A DNA stretch of 11,409 bases from Chloroflexota bacterium (GTDB taxonomy: Bacteria; Chloroflexota; Limnocylindria; QHBO01), in NCBI GenBank assembly GCA_029865285.1, contig JAOUHE010000046.1:1-11409 (forward strand), read 5' to 3'. Below, one piece after another: positions 6,292-11,409 of the stretch. The first letter of the stretch is position 1. Each line of letters starts with the position of its first letter. The notes beneath the pieces were generated by a model. It made no database searches, had not been told where the DNA came from, and saw only the letters and a program-made list of their open reading frames with translations. A program made the translations under genes and the position numbers.

Positions 6292-6540
6292 GTGGAGATC
6301 ACCAAGGACACCAAGGTTTCCAATATCCTGCGCGAATGCGGCGACATCGCCGACGTGATGGAGGTGTTCGGCGTCAAGCGGGGCGCCCGCTACTCGTTCC
6401 GCGCGTTCATCACCAGGGCGATCACCGTCGAGCGCGCGGCAAAGATCCACCGCGTCCCCCTCGAGGAGTTCCTCCGCATCCTGCGCACCGCCGTCGGCAC
6501 CAATCGGCCGGGGAGTTCTGACCCAGGCAGCCCCGCCTAG
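6292..6540 (+). CDS. Small DUF1858-like protein lacking the CxxC motif
   Basis: This 82-residue protein resembles the DUF1858 domain: an ITKDTKVSNIL opening (residues 3-13), a central turn near VFGVKRG (25-31), then ITVERAAKIHRVPLEEFLRIL (about 44-64). DUF1858 often carries cysteines in the central turn and is found near hybrid-cluster or disulfide redox proteins. Here the only cysteine is C16 and the turn reads RGARYS, so it cannot bind a metal cluster or form that disulfide. The GTG at 6292 lies 2 nt after the Ddn-type reductase stop and no separate ribosome site is evident, which suggests translational coupling and a shared role with the reductase. The last 15 residues are Pro/Ser/Gly-rich. 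Homology is judged by eye and is moderate. Confidence 0.72.
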   Translation: MEITKDTKVSNILRECGDIADVMEVFGVKRGARYSFRAFITRAITVERAAKIHRVPLEEFLRILRTAVGTNRPGSSDPGSPA

Positions 6541-6552
6541 CGCCTCGGCCGG

Positions 6553-7398
6553 TCAGACCTCGGGATCGTCATCGCTGGCGAAGGCTCCGTCGATCTCGGC
6601 GAACGGGATCCCGCGGGCTAGCCGTGTGAACGTGCCGTGCTCGGCGATCTCTGTGGCAGCCTCGACGAACGCCCCCCAGGCCACTCGCGCGAGTCCCCCT
6701 CCCACGCTGATCCGCCGGACGCCAAGGTCAGTCAGAGCAGCGACGGTCGTGAAGTCGCTGCCGACGAGGGCATTGACGGGCTTCGGGGCGACCGCGGTGA
6801 CGACGGCCGCAATCTCATCGAGAGTCCCCAGGCGCGGGGCGTAAAGGCAATCGGCGCCGGCCTCGGCATACGCGCGCAGCCGATGGATCGTTTCGGCGAG
6901 GTCGGGCCGACCGACCACGAACCCCTCCGATCGCCCGGTGAGCAGCACGTGCCCGCCCTGGCCGTCGATCGCCCTCCTGGCGGCACGGATCCGCGCGACC
7001 GACAGGTCGAAGTCGAACAACGGTTCCGACGGGTCGCCGCTGGAATCCTCGATCGACAGCCCCGCGATCCCGGTCTCGATGGCGCGTGCCACGTTCGCGG
7101 CGACGCCGTCCGGTTCGACCGCGAACCCGCCTTCGAAGTCGGCGTTGACCGGCACGTCCACCGAGGCGGCAACCACTCTCAGGTGCTCGAGCGCCTCGTC
7201 GAGGCTCACGCGATTGTCGGACTTGCCCAGCGTCCAGGCAAACCCGGAACTCGTGGTCGCGAGCGCCTTGAAGCCCATGCCGGCCAGCAAGCGAGCGCTG
7301 CCCGCGTCCCACGGGTTCGGGATCACGAAGCAGCCTGCTCGATGGAGAGCTCGGAAGGTATCGGTGAGGGCCGTCAGTGCCTGCATTGGATCGAGCAT
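6553..7398 (-). CDS. Isocitrate lyase/phosphoenolpyruvate mutase superfamily protein
   Basis: The 281-residue protein belongs to the PEP mutase/isocitrate lyase TIM-barrel superfamily (PF13714 type), whose members make or break C-C or P-C bonds in 2-oxo acids. Marks are FVIPNPWDAGSARLL (residues 24-38), ATTSSGFAW (47-55), VNADFEGGF (84-92, metal-site region), GLSIEDSS (113-120), LTGRSEGF (153-160) and SVGGGLARVAWGAF (231-244). The KKCGH loop of true isocitrate lyase is absent, so it is probably a lyase of the oxaloacetate or methylisocitrate type, or of unknown substrate. Two starts are possible: ATG 7398 or, four codons later, ATG 7386. There is no Shine-Dalgarno sequence, and TATGCT at 7395-7400 ends 8 nt before 7386, which favours 7386 if the mRNA is leaderless. 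It converges with the DUF1858-like gene, 12 nt apart. Confidence 0.9.
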   Translation of the reverse strand: MLDPMQALTALTDTFRALHRAGCFVIPNPWDAGSARLLAGMGFKALATTSSGFAWTLGKSDNRVSLDEALEHLRVVAASVDVPVNADFEGGFAVEPDGVAANVARAIETGIAGLSIEDSSGDPSEPLFDFDLSVARIRAARRAIDGQGGHVLLTGRSEGFVVGRPDLAETIHRLRAYAEAGADCLYAPRLGTLDEIAAVVTAVAPKPVNALVGSDFTTVAALTDLGVRRISVGGGLARVAWGAFVEAATEIAEHGTFTRLARGIPFAEIDGAFASDDDPEV

Positions 7399-7400
7399 AG
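7395..7400 (-). promoter_or_regulatory. Putative -10 hexamer (TATGCT) of a leaderless PEP mutase-family transcript
   Basis: On the minus strand TATGCT ends 8 nt before the ATG at 7386. TTGCGA lies 15 nt further upstream as a possible but closely spaced -35 element. No Shine-Dalgarno sequence is present. If correct, translation starts at 7386 rather than 7398. Confidence 0.35.
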
Positions 7401-7692
7401 CGGCACGACGACTTTCGCAACAGGGCGTGAGAGGTGGTCGGGGCGAGAGGGATAGCCCCGGCACCAACGACCTTCCGATCACGATGCGCCTCGCCGAGCC
7501 TCCAGAGCCCTGCGACTGGCTCCGGAGCGCATGACGCGCCGGCCGTCCCGATCCGCCGAGCGCGCCACGGACCGTGAGGTCTGGGCGACGACGACGGCGC
7601 AGCTCGTGTGGATCCTGGCGCCCTGGTTGCCGGAGGCCGCAGGACACGGTCCAAACGGATCGAATGGCAGTCCGCTCGATGATGTCGTGAGG
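7399..7692. other. Intergenic stretch without a recognisable gene
   Basis: Open frames crossing this 294-bp stretch show no recognisable protein similarity on either strand. It lies downstream of the broken quinone oxidoreductase gene, where the rest of that gene would be expected. No readable remnant of its Rossmann domain was found, so the missing part seems deleted rather than frameshifted. Apart from the promoter-like bases at 7395-7400, nothing else was seen. Confidence 0.5.
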
Positions 7693-7911
7693 CTAATCGA
7701 TTGAGGCGGTACGGAGCCGGCGTCGTTGGTCCAGGGCGAGGTCCGAGTTGAAGAGCCCGTAGTTGCCGCTGCGGTAGTAACTCTCGGCCCTATTCAGCCC
7801 AAACGCATGCACCCTGATCTTCACTTCGCCTTGACGGGCATCGGGTTCAGCCGTCTCGATGATCTTCAGGACTTCCGGTCCGCCCGGTCGTGTTGCAATG
7901 ATGGCCCGCAC
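7693..7911 (-). pseudogene. Truncated N-terminal fragment of an MDR quinone oxidoreductase/zinc-type alcohol dehydrogenase
   Basis: About the first 52 of 72 residues match the N-terminal GroES-like domain of medium-chain NAD(P)-dependent quinone oxidoreductases: MRAIIATRPGGPEVL, then VKIRVHAFGLNRAESYYRSG. Real members run to about 320 residues, with a nucleotide-binding domain near residue 150. Here the similarity stops after GNYG, and the remaining 20 residues (LFNSDLALDQRRRL onward) are unrelated, followed by a stop. The 5' end is intact, with a GTG at 7911 and AGGAGG at 7916-7921 four bases upstream on the minus strand, so a short peptide may still be made. It is more likely a relic left by a deletion or rearrangement. 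It is not a copy of the 8832-9812 gene, as the two differ throughout. Confidence 0.72.
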
Positions 7912-8029
7912 TATCCCTCCTATCCATATGGGTTGTGCACCTGGAGCTCGAGCGTCGTGGCCACTTCGAGCCGAGTAACGAAGGCCCTGCCCGAACCCCA
8001 GTGCCGTCCGGCTCGGGGGCGACTGTCGA

Positions 8030-8515
8030 TCAGGGTCTCGCGGCGGTCCCCTGCCCGGAGCTTGCCGGCGCCGCGGCTGCCGGCAGGTCCTCGAAGGTCA
8101 CCTCGACCAGCGGGCTGTGGGCGACCATCTCATCGACGTCACGGCGCCAGACGCGCGCGATCCATGTCATCACCTGCCTGCGCTCGGGCTCCTGGGTGAT
8201 CTCGCGCGCCGTTGCGGGCAGGTCGGCGTGGACCAGCTGCTTGAGGTGGAACGTGAAGCGCGGGTCAGCACGGAGGTTCTGGAGCCACGCGCGCGTCCGA
8301 CCCCGGATGGGTATGCCGCTGATGAAGACCCGGCCATCGAAGCTATGGAACACGATCTCGATCCGGCGGGTCTCGCCCGACCTGCGGCCGAGCGTCGTGA
8401 TGTCGATGGTGTGGCCACGCGCGAGTGCGCTACGGATGGCCTGCTCGTGCGCGGGGTCGGAGATGATGGCCATGGGGTGGGCGGGCTCCCGGAGGTTCTG
8501 GATCTCGTCGTTCAT
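8030..8515 (-). CDS. Ddn/DUF385-type deazaflavin-dependent reductase family protein
   Basis: The 161-residue protein is a second member of the deazaflavin-dependent nitroreductase fold, distantly related to the one at 5837. Family blocks are DITTLGRRSGETRRIEIVFHSFDGRVFISG (about residues 38-67) and RAWLQNLRADPRFTFHLK (75-92), followed by ADLPATAREI (97-106). The HPGWYxNL element is replaced by RTRAWLQNL, so its ligand specificity probably differs, and F420 use is inferred from the family. The last 15 or so residues are Ala/Ser-rich and probably disordered. The ATG at 8515 follows GAGGTG by 6 nt. ATG 8473 is an alternative start. It stands alone on the minus strand, 118 nt from the broken oxidoreductase downstream. 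Confidence 0.85.
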   Translation of the reverse strand: MNDEIQNLREPAHPMAIISDPAHEQAIRSALARGHTIDITTLGRRSGETRRIEIVFHSFDGRVFISGIPIRGRTRAWLQNLRADPRFTFHLKQLVHADLPATAREITQEPERRQVMTWIARVWRRDVDEMVAHSPLVEVTFEDLPAAAAPASSGQGTAARP

Positions 8516-8602
8516 GAGTGCACCTCGGCGTAGGTTGTCGTGATGGTTGGATCTGGTTGCCCGATTACGCCGCGCTCCGAGTCATCGGCTTCATGGGTTT
8601 CC

Positions 8603-8830
8603 TCAAGGGCGGCGCGGGCTCGGACCCGGTAGGAAAGTTCGTCGCATACGCTGTCCGCCAACCTCTCGCCGGTGTTCGACGAGCGGTGCCCGGAAGAGGG
8701 CGATCACTCCGGCTCGACCGTGTGTGCCTGGCAACACCGTGCAGTCGACCCGATCGCGGGCGGTGATCCCGAAGGCCTCGATGTGACGTGGGTCATGCCT
8801 CACCGCCACAGCCGCTGCGAGATCGTCCAT
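8603..8830 (-). CDS. Hypothetical small ORF coupled to the quinone oxidoreductase gene (doubtful)
   Basis: A 75-residue frame begins at ATG 8830, one base after the TAG of the upstream oxidoreductase (8832-8834), a layout that suits translational coupling. GGAG lies about 10 nt before the ATG, inside the end of the upstream gene. Third codon positions are roughly two thirds G or C, lower than in the clear genes, and the second half looks weaker than the first. The protein (MDDLAAAVAVRHDPRHIEAF, then an ITARDRVDCTVLPG segment) matches no family I recognise. It may be a degraded remnant or non-coding. Nothing else is visible in 8516-8831. Confidence 0.3.
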   Translation of the reverse strand: MDDLAAAVAVRHDPRHIEAFGITARDRVDCTVLPGTHGRAGVIALFRAPLVEHRREVGGQRMRRTFLPGPSPRRP

Positions 8831-8831
8831 C

Positions 8832-9812
8832 CTAGGGATCTCCACGGGTCAGCACCACTTGCTTCGCCGTGACGCGATCGTGTTCCATGTCATCGTGGGC
8901 TCGGACGATGTCGCTCATGGTGTAGACCTCGATCGGCATCTCGATCTCACCTCGATGCATCGCCGAAGCGATGTCGGTGAGGACGTTCCTGGGAAGGTCG
9001 CTGGCTCCGCCACCATAGGCAGTAAGCCGCACGCCTCTGGGGATGAAATCGATCGGGTAGAACTGCTCCACGATCCACTGGTTCGACAGCATCCCCGTGA
9101 AGCAGGTCGTGCCACCGGGACGGCAGGAGCGAAGCGTGTCCTGGGGCGTCGGCGAGCCCACCAGTTCGATGGCGCCATCGACGCCGCCCGGAAAGATCTC
9201 CCGCACCGCGTCCGCGATGTGGCCATCGTCCACGAGAACGTGATCGATTCCGAGTGCACGGAGCTCGACGGCGCGTTCGGGTCGCCTGGTCGCGGAGACC
9301 ACGGTGGCGCCCTGACGCTTGGCCAGGATCGCTGCCATCAACCCGACTGACGATGTCCCTCCCCGAATCAGCAGGGAGTCGCCCATCTTTAGTCCGACAC
9401 CGACCGTGAGTGAACCCCAGGCCGTTTGAAGGACCTCGGGGAGTGCCCCCAGGCGGGCCCAGTCGAGGTCCGTTTCCACCGGGATGACCGACCCAGGGGG
9501 AACCAGGGTGTACTCGGCGTAGCCGCTATCGATCGAGCGGCCCATGCCCTCCATCATCGCGACGGCCTTGGAGCCGACCTCGAGATCGGTGCCCGGCGCG
9601 GCCTCGATGATCCCGGCCGCCTCGATACCCAACACGCGCGGGAAGGTGACGTCCGGTCCTGCAAGCCCCAGGCGGGTATGCAGCTCGGAGCGATTGAGAC
9701 CAAACGCTTCCACCCGCAAGAGGACCCAGCCCGCGCGTAGCACGGGCTTCGGCACCTCCCGGATCTGCAGGGCCGTCGCGGGCCCAGGCGCATCAAGGAC
9801 GATGGCCCGCAT
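8832..9812 (-). CDS. Zinc-independent MDR-family NADPH:quinone oxidoreductase-like protein
   Basis: This full-length protein (326 residues from ATG 9812, 329 from GTG 9821) belongs to the medium-chain dehydrogenase/reductase superfamily. The N-terminal GroES-like domain has MRAIVLDAPG and VEAFGLNRSELHTRLG; the conserved Asn takes the place of the catalytic zinc cysteine. The four-cysteine structural zinc cluster is also missing, so it is quinone-oxidoreductase-like and not an alcohol dehydrogenase. VLGIEAAGII follows, then the nucleotide-binding domain with RGGTSSVGLMAA (about 150-161) and VSATRRPER, where the arginines suit NADPH. The start is uncertain because neither candidate has a good ribosome site. 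The MRAI opening shared with relatives favours 9812. It lies 22 nt after the NmrA-like gene (13 nt if GTG 9821 is used) and is probably transcribed with it, so MarR control is likely. Confidence 0.92.
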   Translation of the reverse strand: MRAIVLDAPGPATALQIREVPKPVLRAGWVLLRVEAFGLNRSELHTRLGLAGPDVTFPRVLGIEAAGIIEAAPGTDLEVGSKAVAMMEGMGRSIDSGYAEYTLVPPGSVIPVETDLDWARLGALPEVLQTAWGSLTVGVGLKMGDSLLIRGGTSSVGLMAAILAKRQGATVVSATRRPERAVELRALGIDHVLVDDGHIADAVREIFPGGVDGAIELVGSPTPQDTLRSCRPGGTTCFTGMLSNQWIVEQFYPIDFIPRGVRLTAYGGGASDLPRNVLTDIASAMHRGEIEMPIEVYTMSDIVRAHDDMEHDRVTAKQVVLTRGDP

Positions 9813-9834
9813 GGTCGTCACGTGCCGCTACACG

Positions 9835-10800
9835 TCATACCGTCGCCAGCTCCGCGACCACTCGGATCTTGAACCGGTCCTTGTTCGCCACGGCCCAGTC
9901 TTCGAACGTGGACAGGTCCGGGTTGATGGAGCGGGCGAGGGTGATGTCGCGGGCACCGACGTATGCGTCCTCGAAATCGTGCTTGAACTGGAACATGTTT
10001 CCCACGTCGTCGGCACCGGGAAACCCGAACGTCCGGAAGACGGACGGCGGCACATTCACGTATCGGACCTCTTCGCCGAGGACACCCGACAGGATCGCAG
10101 CCATCTCTGCGACGCGAAGATGCTCACCCGCGATCCCGATGCGTGAGCCGATGAACTCGTCGCCCCGACCGAAGATCCGATAGGCCGTCAGCCCGATGTC
10201 CTTGGCCGCGATGCCAGGCAGGCGCGCATTGCCCATCGGGAGCGTGATCGCGAGCACGCCATCCTCGCCTCGCTGGACCATGTCGAAGAGCGTCTCCCAG
10301 TAGAAGGAGGGCGCGAGGTAGGTAGTGGGGGCGCCAGCCTCGGCGAAGAAGCGGTCCGCCTCTCCTTTGCCGTCGTAGTGCGGGACCTTGTAGCTGCCCA
10401 TCAACGTCGGCATCCGCTCGTCATCGAGGGGGATGTGAAGGCGGGTGTCCTCGAGCGTGGACCAGATCACGTGATGGACCTTCGCCTCGACGCTGGCTCG
10501 GGCGATGTTGGCCGCCTGTGCCTGCTCTCGTTCGACCGAGAAGAGCTCCCAGAAGTTGGTCACCCCGTAGACGCCGTAGGCGCCATCGAAGGCCCGCTCC
10601 AGGCTGGCCTGGTCGTCGAGATCGGCCGTGACGATGTCGGCCCCCCGGTCAGCGAGGGCCTTCGCGGCCTCCGAGCCCGGGTTGCGCGTCAAAGCCCGGA
10701 GCTTGAATCCACCCGCCGGGTCGTCGAGGATTGCCCGCGCCAGGCCGCCTCCTTGTTGGCCGGTCGATCCGACGACTGCGATCACCTTCTGGTCCGTCAT
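9835..10800 (-). CDS. NmrA-like (HSCARG-type) NAD(P)-binding protein
   Basis: The 321-residue protein is an atypical short-chain dehydrogenase of the NmrA/HSCARG group. The Rossmann motif is VVGSTGQQGGGLARAIL (residues 9-25; G11, G14, G17), followed by LRALTRNPGS (about 34-43), where R40 suits the NADP phosphate. The lower part includes VYGVTNFWE (77-85) and the C-terminal region typical of the group. Family members sense NADP(H) or act as reductases, and no substrate can be named. The start is ATG 10800, preceded by AGGAGAGG 5 nt upstream on the minus strand; the in-frame start at 10824 would add 8 residues lying over that ribosome site. It is the first gene of a two-gene operon with the quinone oxidoreductase and diverges from the MarR gene across 107 bp carrying repeated operator-like sites. 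Confidence 0.9.
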   Translation of the reverse strand: MTDQKVIAVVGSTGQQGGGLARAILDDPAGGFKLRALTRNPGSEAAKALADRGADIVTADLDDQASLERAFDGAYGVYGVTNFWELFSVEREQAQAANIARASVEAKVHHVIWSTLEDTRLHIPLDDERMPTLMGSYKVPHYDGKGEADRFFAEAGAPTTYLAPSFYWETLFDMVQRGEDGVLAITLPMGNARLPGIAAKDIGLTAYRIFGRGDEFIGSRIGIAGEHLRVAEMAAILSGVLGEEVRYVNVPPSVFRTFGFPGADDVGNMFQFKHDFEDAYVGARDITLARSINPDLSTFEDWAVANKDRFKIRVVAELATV

Positions 10801-10827
10801 GGTTCCTCTCCTTCGCGCAAGCATCTA

Positions 10828-10884
10828 TTGCTTAGTCAACTGTTGCTTGGTGAACAATAGCTCCGTGATACTTGCTCTGTCAAC
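10828..10884. promoter_or_regulatory. Three 13-bp operator-like repeats between the NmrA-like and MarR genes
   Basis: Copies are TTGCTTAGTCAAC (10828-10840), TTGCTTGGTGAAC (10843-10855) and TTGCTCTGTCAAC (10872-10884). Copies 2 and 3 each differ from copy 1 at two positions. Copies 1 and 2 are 15 bp apart, and 2 and 3 are 29 bp apart, close to whole numbers of helical turns for the latter. Each has TTG/CAA or TTG/GAA arms, a partial dyad. In addition, CTATTG (10825-10830) and CAATAG (10855-10860) form a perfect 6-bp inverted repeat around copies 1 and 2. MarR proteins commonly bind such sites in their own divergent promoters, so autoregulation is a reasonable inference. Confidence 0.65.
10854..10883 (-). 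promoter_or_regulatory. Predicted promoter of the NmrA-like/quinone oxidoreductase operon
   Basis: On the minus strand a perfect -35 hexamer, TTGACA (complement of 10878-10883), is followed after 18 bp by TATTGT (complement of 10854-10859), which matches four of six bases of the -10 consensus. The -35 lies in repeat copy 3 and the -10 overlaps the end of copy 2, so a protein bound to the repeats would cover the promoter. Confidence 0.55.
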
Positions 10885-10901
10885 AATGTCTGAGGTATCG
10901 T
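10872..10901 (+). promoter_or_regulatory. Predicted promoter of the MarR gene
   Basis: TTGCTC (10872-10877) and TATCGT (10896-10901) are separated by 18 bp. TATCGT ends 6 nt before the ATG at 10908, fitting a leaderless mRNA, although GAGGT at 10892-10896 could also be a distant ribosome site. Repeat copy 3 covers the -35 element. A second possible pair, TTGCTT (10843) and GATACT (10867), exists slightly upstream. Confidence 0.4.
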
Positions 10902-10907
10902 CCGCAC

Positions 10908-11366
10908 ATGGCGCGAAAGATGATGGCGGGGGTCGACACCCCGCAGGTGGAAGCCTTCAGAGAAGTCATGCGAGCGGAGGATGTGCTTCGCCGGCTGCTC
11001 GATCGGGAGCTCAGGGAGGAGCGGGGCATATCGTTGAGCGAGTACGTCGTGCTACTCACGCTTCGCTATGCACCCGGCGGGAGTCTGCCGGTCGGTGCGC
11101 TCTGCGCGGAAGTCCAACTGACCAGGAGCGGGGTGACCCGACTCGTCGACCGGATGGAGGCGGCCGGCACGGTGGAGCGGATCGCCGCACCTGCGGATCG
11201 TAGGACCGTGCGGGCTGCCATTACCGCGCACGGCCGCGATGTGCTTCGGGAGGCCTGGCCCGTCCACCGCCGCGGGATCGACGAGCACTTCAGTGCCAAC
11301 CTCTCCGACGCCGAGGCGCAGACGTTGAGGGACCTCCTTCGACGGGTCGTCCCCGAACCCGGCTGA
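10908..11366 (+). CDS. MarR-family transcriptional regulator
   Basis: The 152-residue protein has the MarR layout: N-terminal dimerisation helices (about residues 12-40), a winged helix-turn-helix (about 42-108) and a C-terminal dimerisation helix (about 133-147). The recognition region is LCAEVQLTRSGVTRLVDRME (65-84), followed by the wing with DRRTVRAAIT (97-106), the signature of the family. MarR dimers usually repress nearby genes and release DNA on binding small phenolic ligands or on oxidation. The one cysteine, C66, is at the start of the DNA-binding helices. The ATG at 10908 is chosen; ATG 10920 is possible. It is divergent from the NmrA-like/oxidoreductase operon and separated by operator-like repeats, so that operon is the likely target. 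The last 43 bases of the window hold nothing recognisable. Confidence 0.92.
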   Translation: MARKMMAGVDTPQVEAFREVMRAEDVLRRLLDRELREERGISLSEYVVLLTLRYAPGGSLPVGALCAEVQLTRSGVTRLVDRMEAAGTVERIAAPADRRTVRAAITAHGRDVLREAWPVHRRGIDEHFSANLSDAEAQTLRDLLRRVVPEPG

Positions 11367-11409
11367 CGAGCGGTCGGACCCTCCCTCGGAACCTTCGGCG
11401 GATGGAGCA

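Noticed and set aside
6553..7398. Call as true isocitrate lyase
   Set aside because: At 281 residues it is too short and lacks the KKCGH catalytic loop. Only the superfamily level is supported.
6637..7455. Long plus-strand frame opposite the PEP mutase-family gene
   Set aside because: The minus-strand protein has clear family motifs along its whole length. The plus-strand reading has none.
8832..9812. Oxidoreductase as a zinc-dependent alcohol dehydrogenase
   Set aside because: Both the catalytic zinc cysteine and the structural four-cysteine cluster are absent. It fits zinc-free quinone oxidoreductases.
10828..10884. Short direct repeats considered as a CRISPR array
   Set aside because: The units are only 13 bp, unevenly spaced (15 and 29 bp), lie on divergent promoters, and no cas gene is present. 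Operator sites explain them better.

Overview
This is a G+C-rich window (about two thirds G+C by eye) that is almost entirely protein-coding. No rRNA, tRNA, CRISPR array, transposase or phage gene was seen. The host is most likely a high-GC soil or sediment bacterium, an actinobacterium or a member of Chloroflexota or a related lineage. The grounds are strong G/C third positions, two deazaflavin (F420)-dependent reductase-family proteins, an NmrA-type protein and a class III cyclase. Several genes lack a Shine-Dalgarno sequence and instead have a TANNNT hexamer just upstream of the start, as in leaderless transcription. The phylum is an inference, not something read directly.

Positions 1-1948 (+) hold the 3' part of panC, then panB, then a small VOC-family gene, spaced 2-3 nt apart. 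This looks like one pantothenate operon. PanB makes ketopantoate, and PanC joins pantoate to beta-alanine. Positions 2021-2566 (-) hold a GNAT acetyltransferase convergent with that operon. Positions 2741-3148 (+) hold a single-domain universal stress protein, followed by a GC-rich hairpin.

Positions 3231-5027 (+) hold the most distinctive gene. It encodes a membrane protein with an N-terminal two-helix segment resembling the small nitrate/nitrite transporter NrtS, three tandem PAS-like repeats and a complete class III adenylate cyclase domain.

Positions 5245-6540 hold three genes. On the minus strand is a conserved 138-aa protein of unknown function. On the plus strand are an F420H2-dependent Ddn-type reductase and a cysteine-poor DUF1858-like 82-aa protein two bases behind it. 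Positions 6553-7398 (-) hold an isocitrate lyase/PEP mutase superfamily protein. Positions 7693-7911 (-) hold the N-terminal stub of a quinone oxidoreductase, probably a decayed gene. Positions 8030-8515 (-) hold a second Ddn/DUF385-family protein.

Positions 8832-10800 (-) hold an NmrA-like NAD(P)-binding protein followed by a zinc-free MDR quinone oxidoreductase. They are divergent from a MarR-type regulator at 10908-11366 (+). The 107-bp divergent region carries three copies of a 13-bp motif (consensus TTGCTTAGTCAAC) over the predicted promoters. A similar motif lies beside the promoter of the Ddn-type gene at 5837. This suggests that the MarR protein controls its divergent redox operon and perhaps the distant F420-dependent reductase too.
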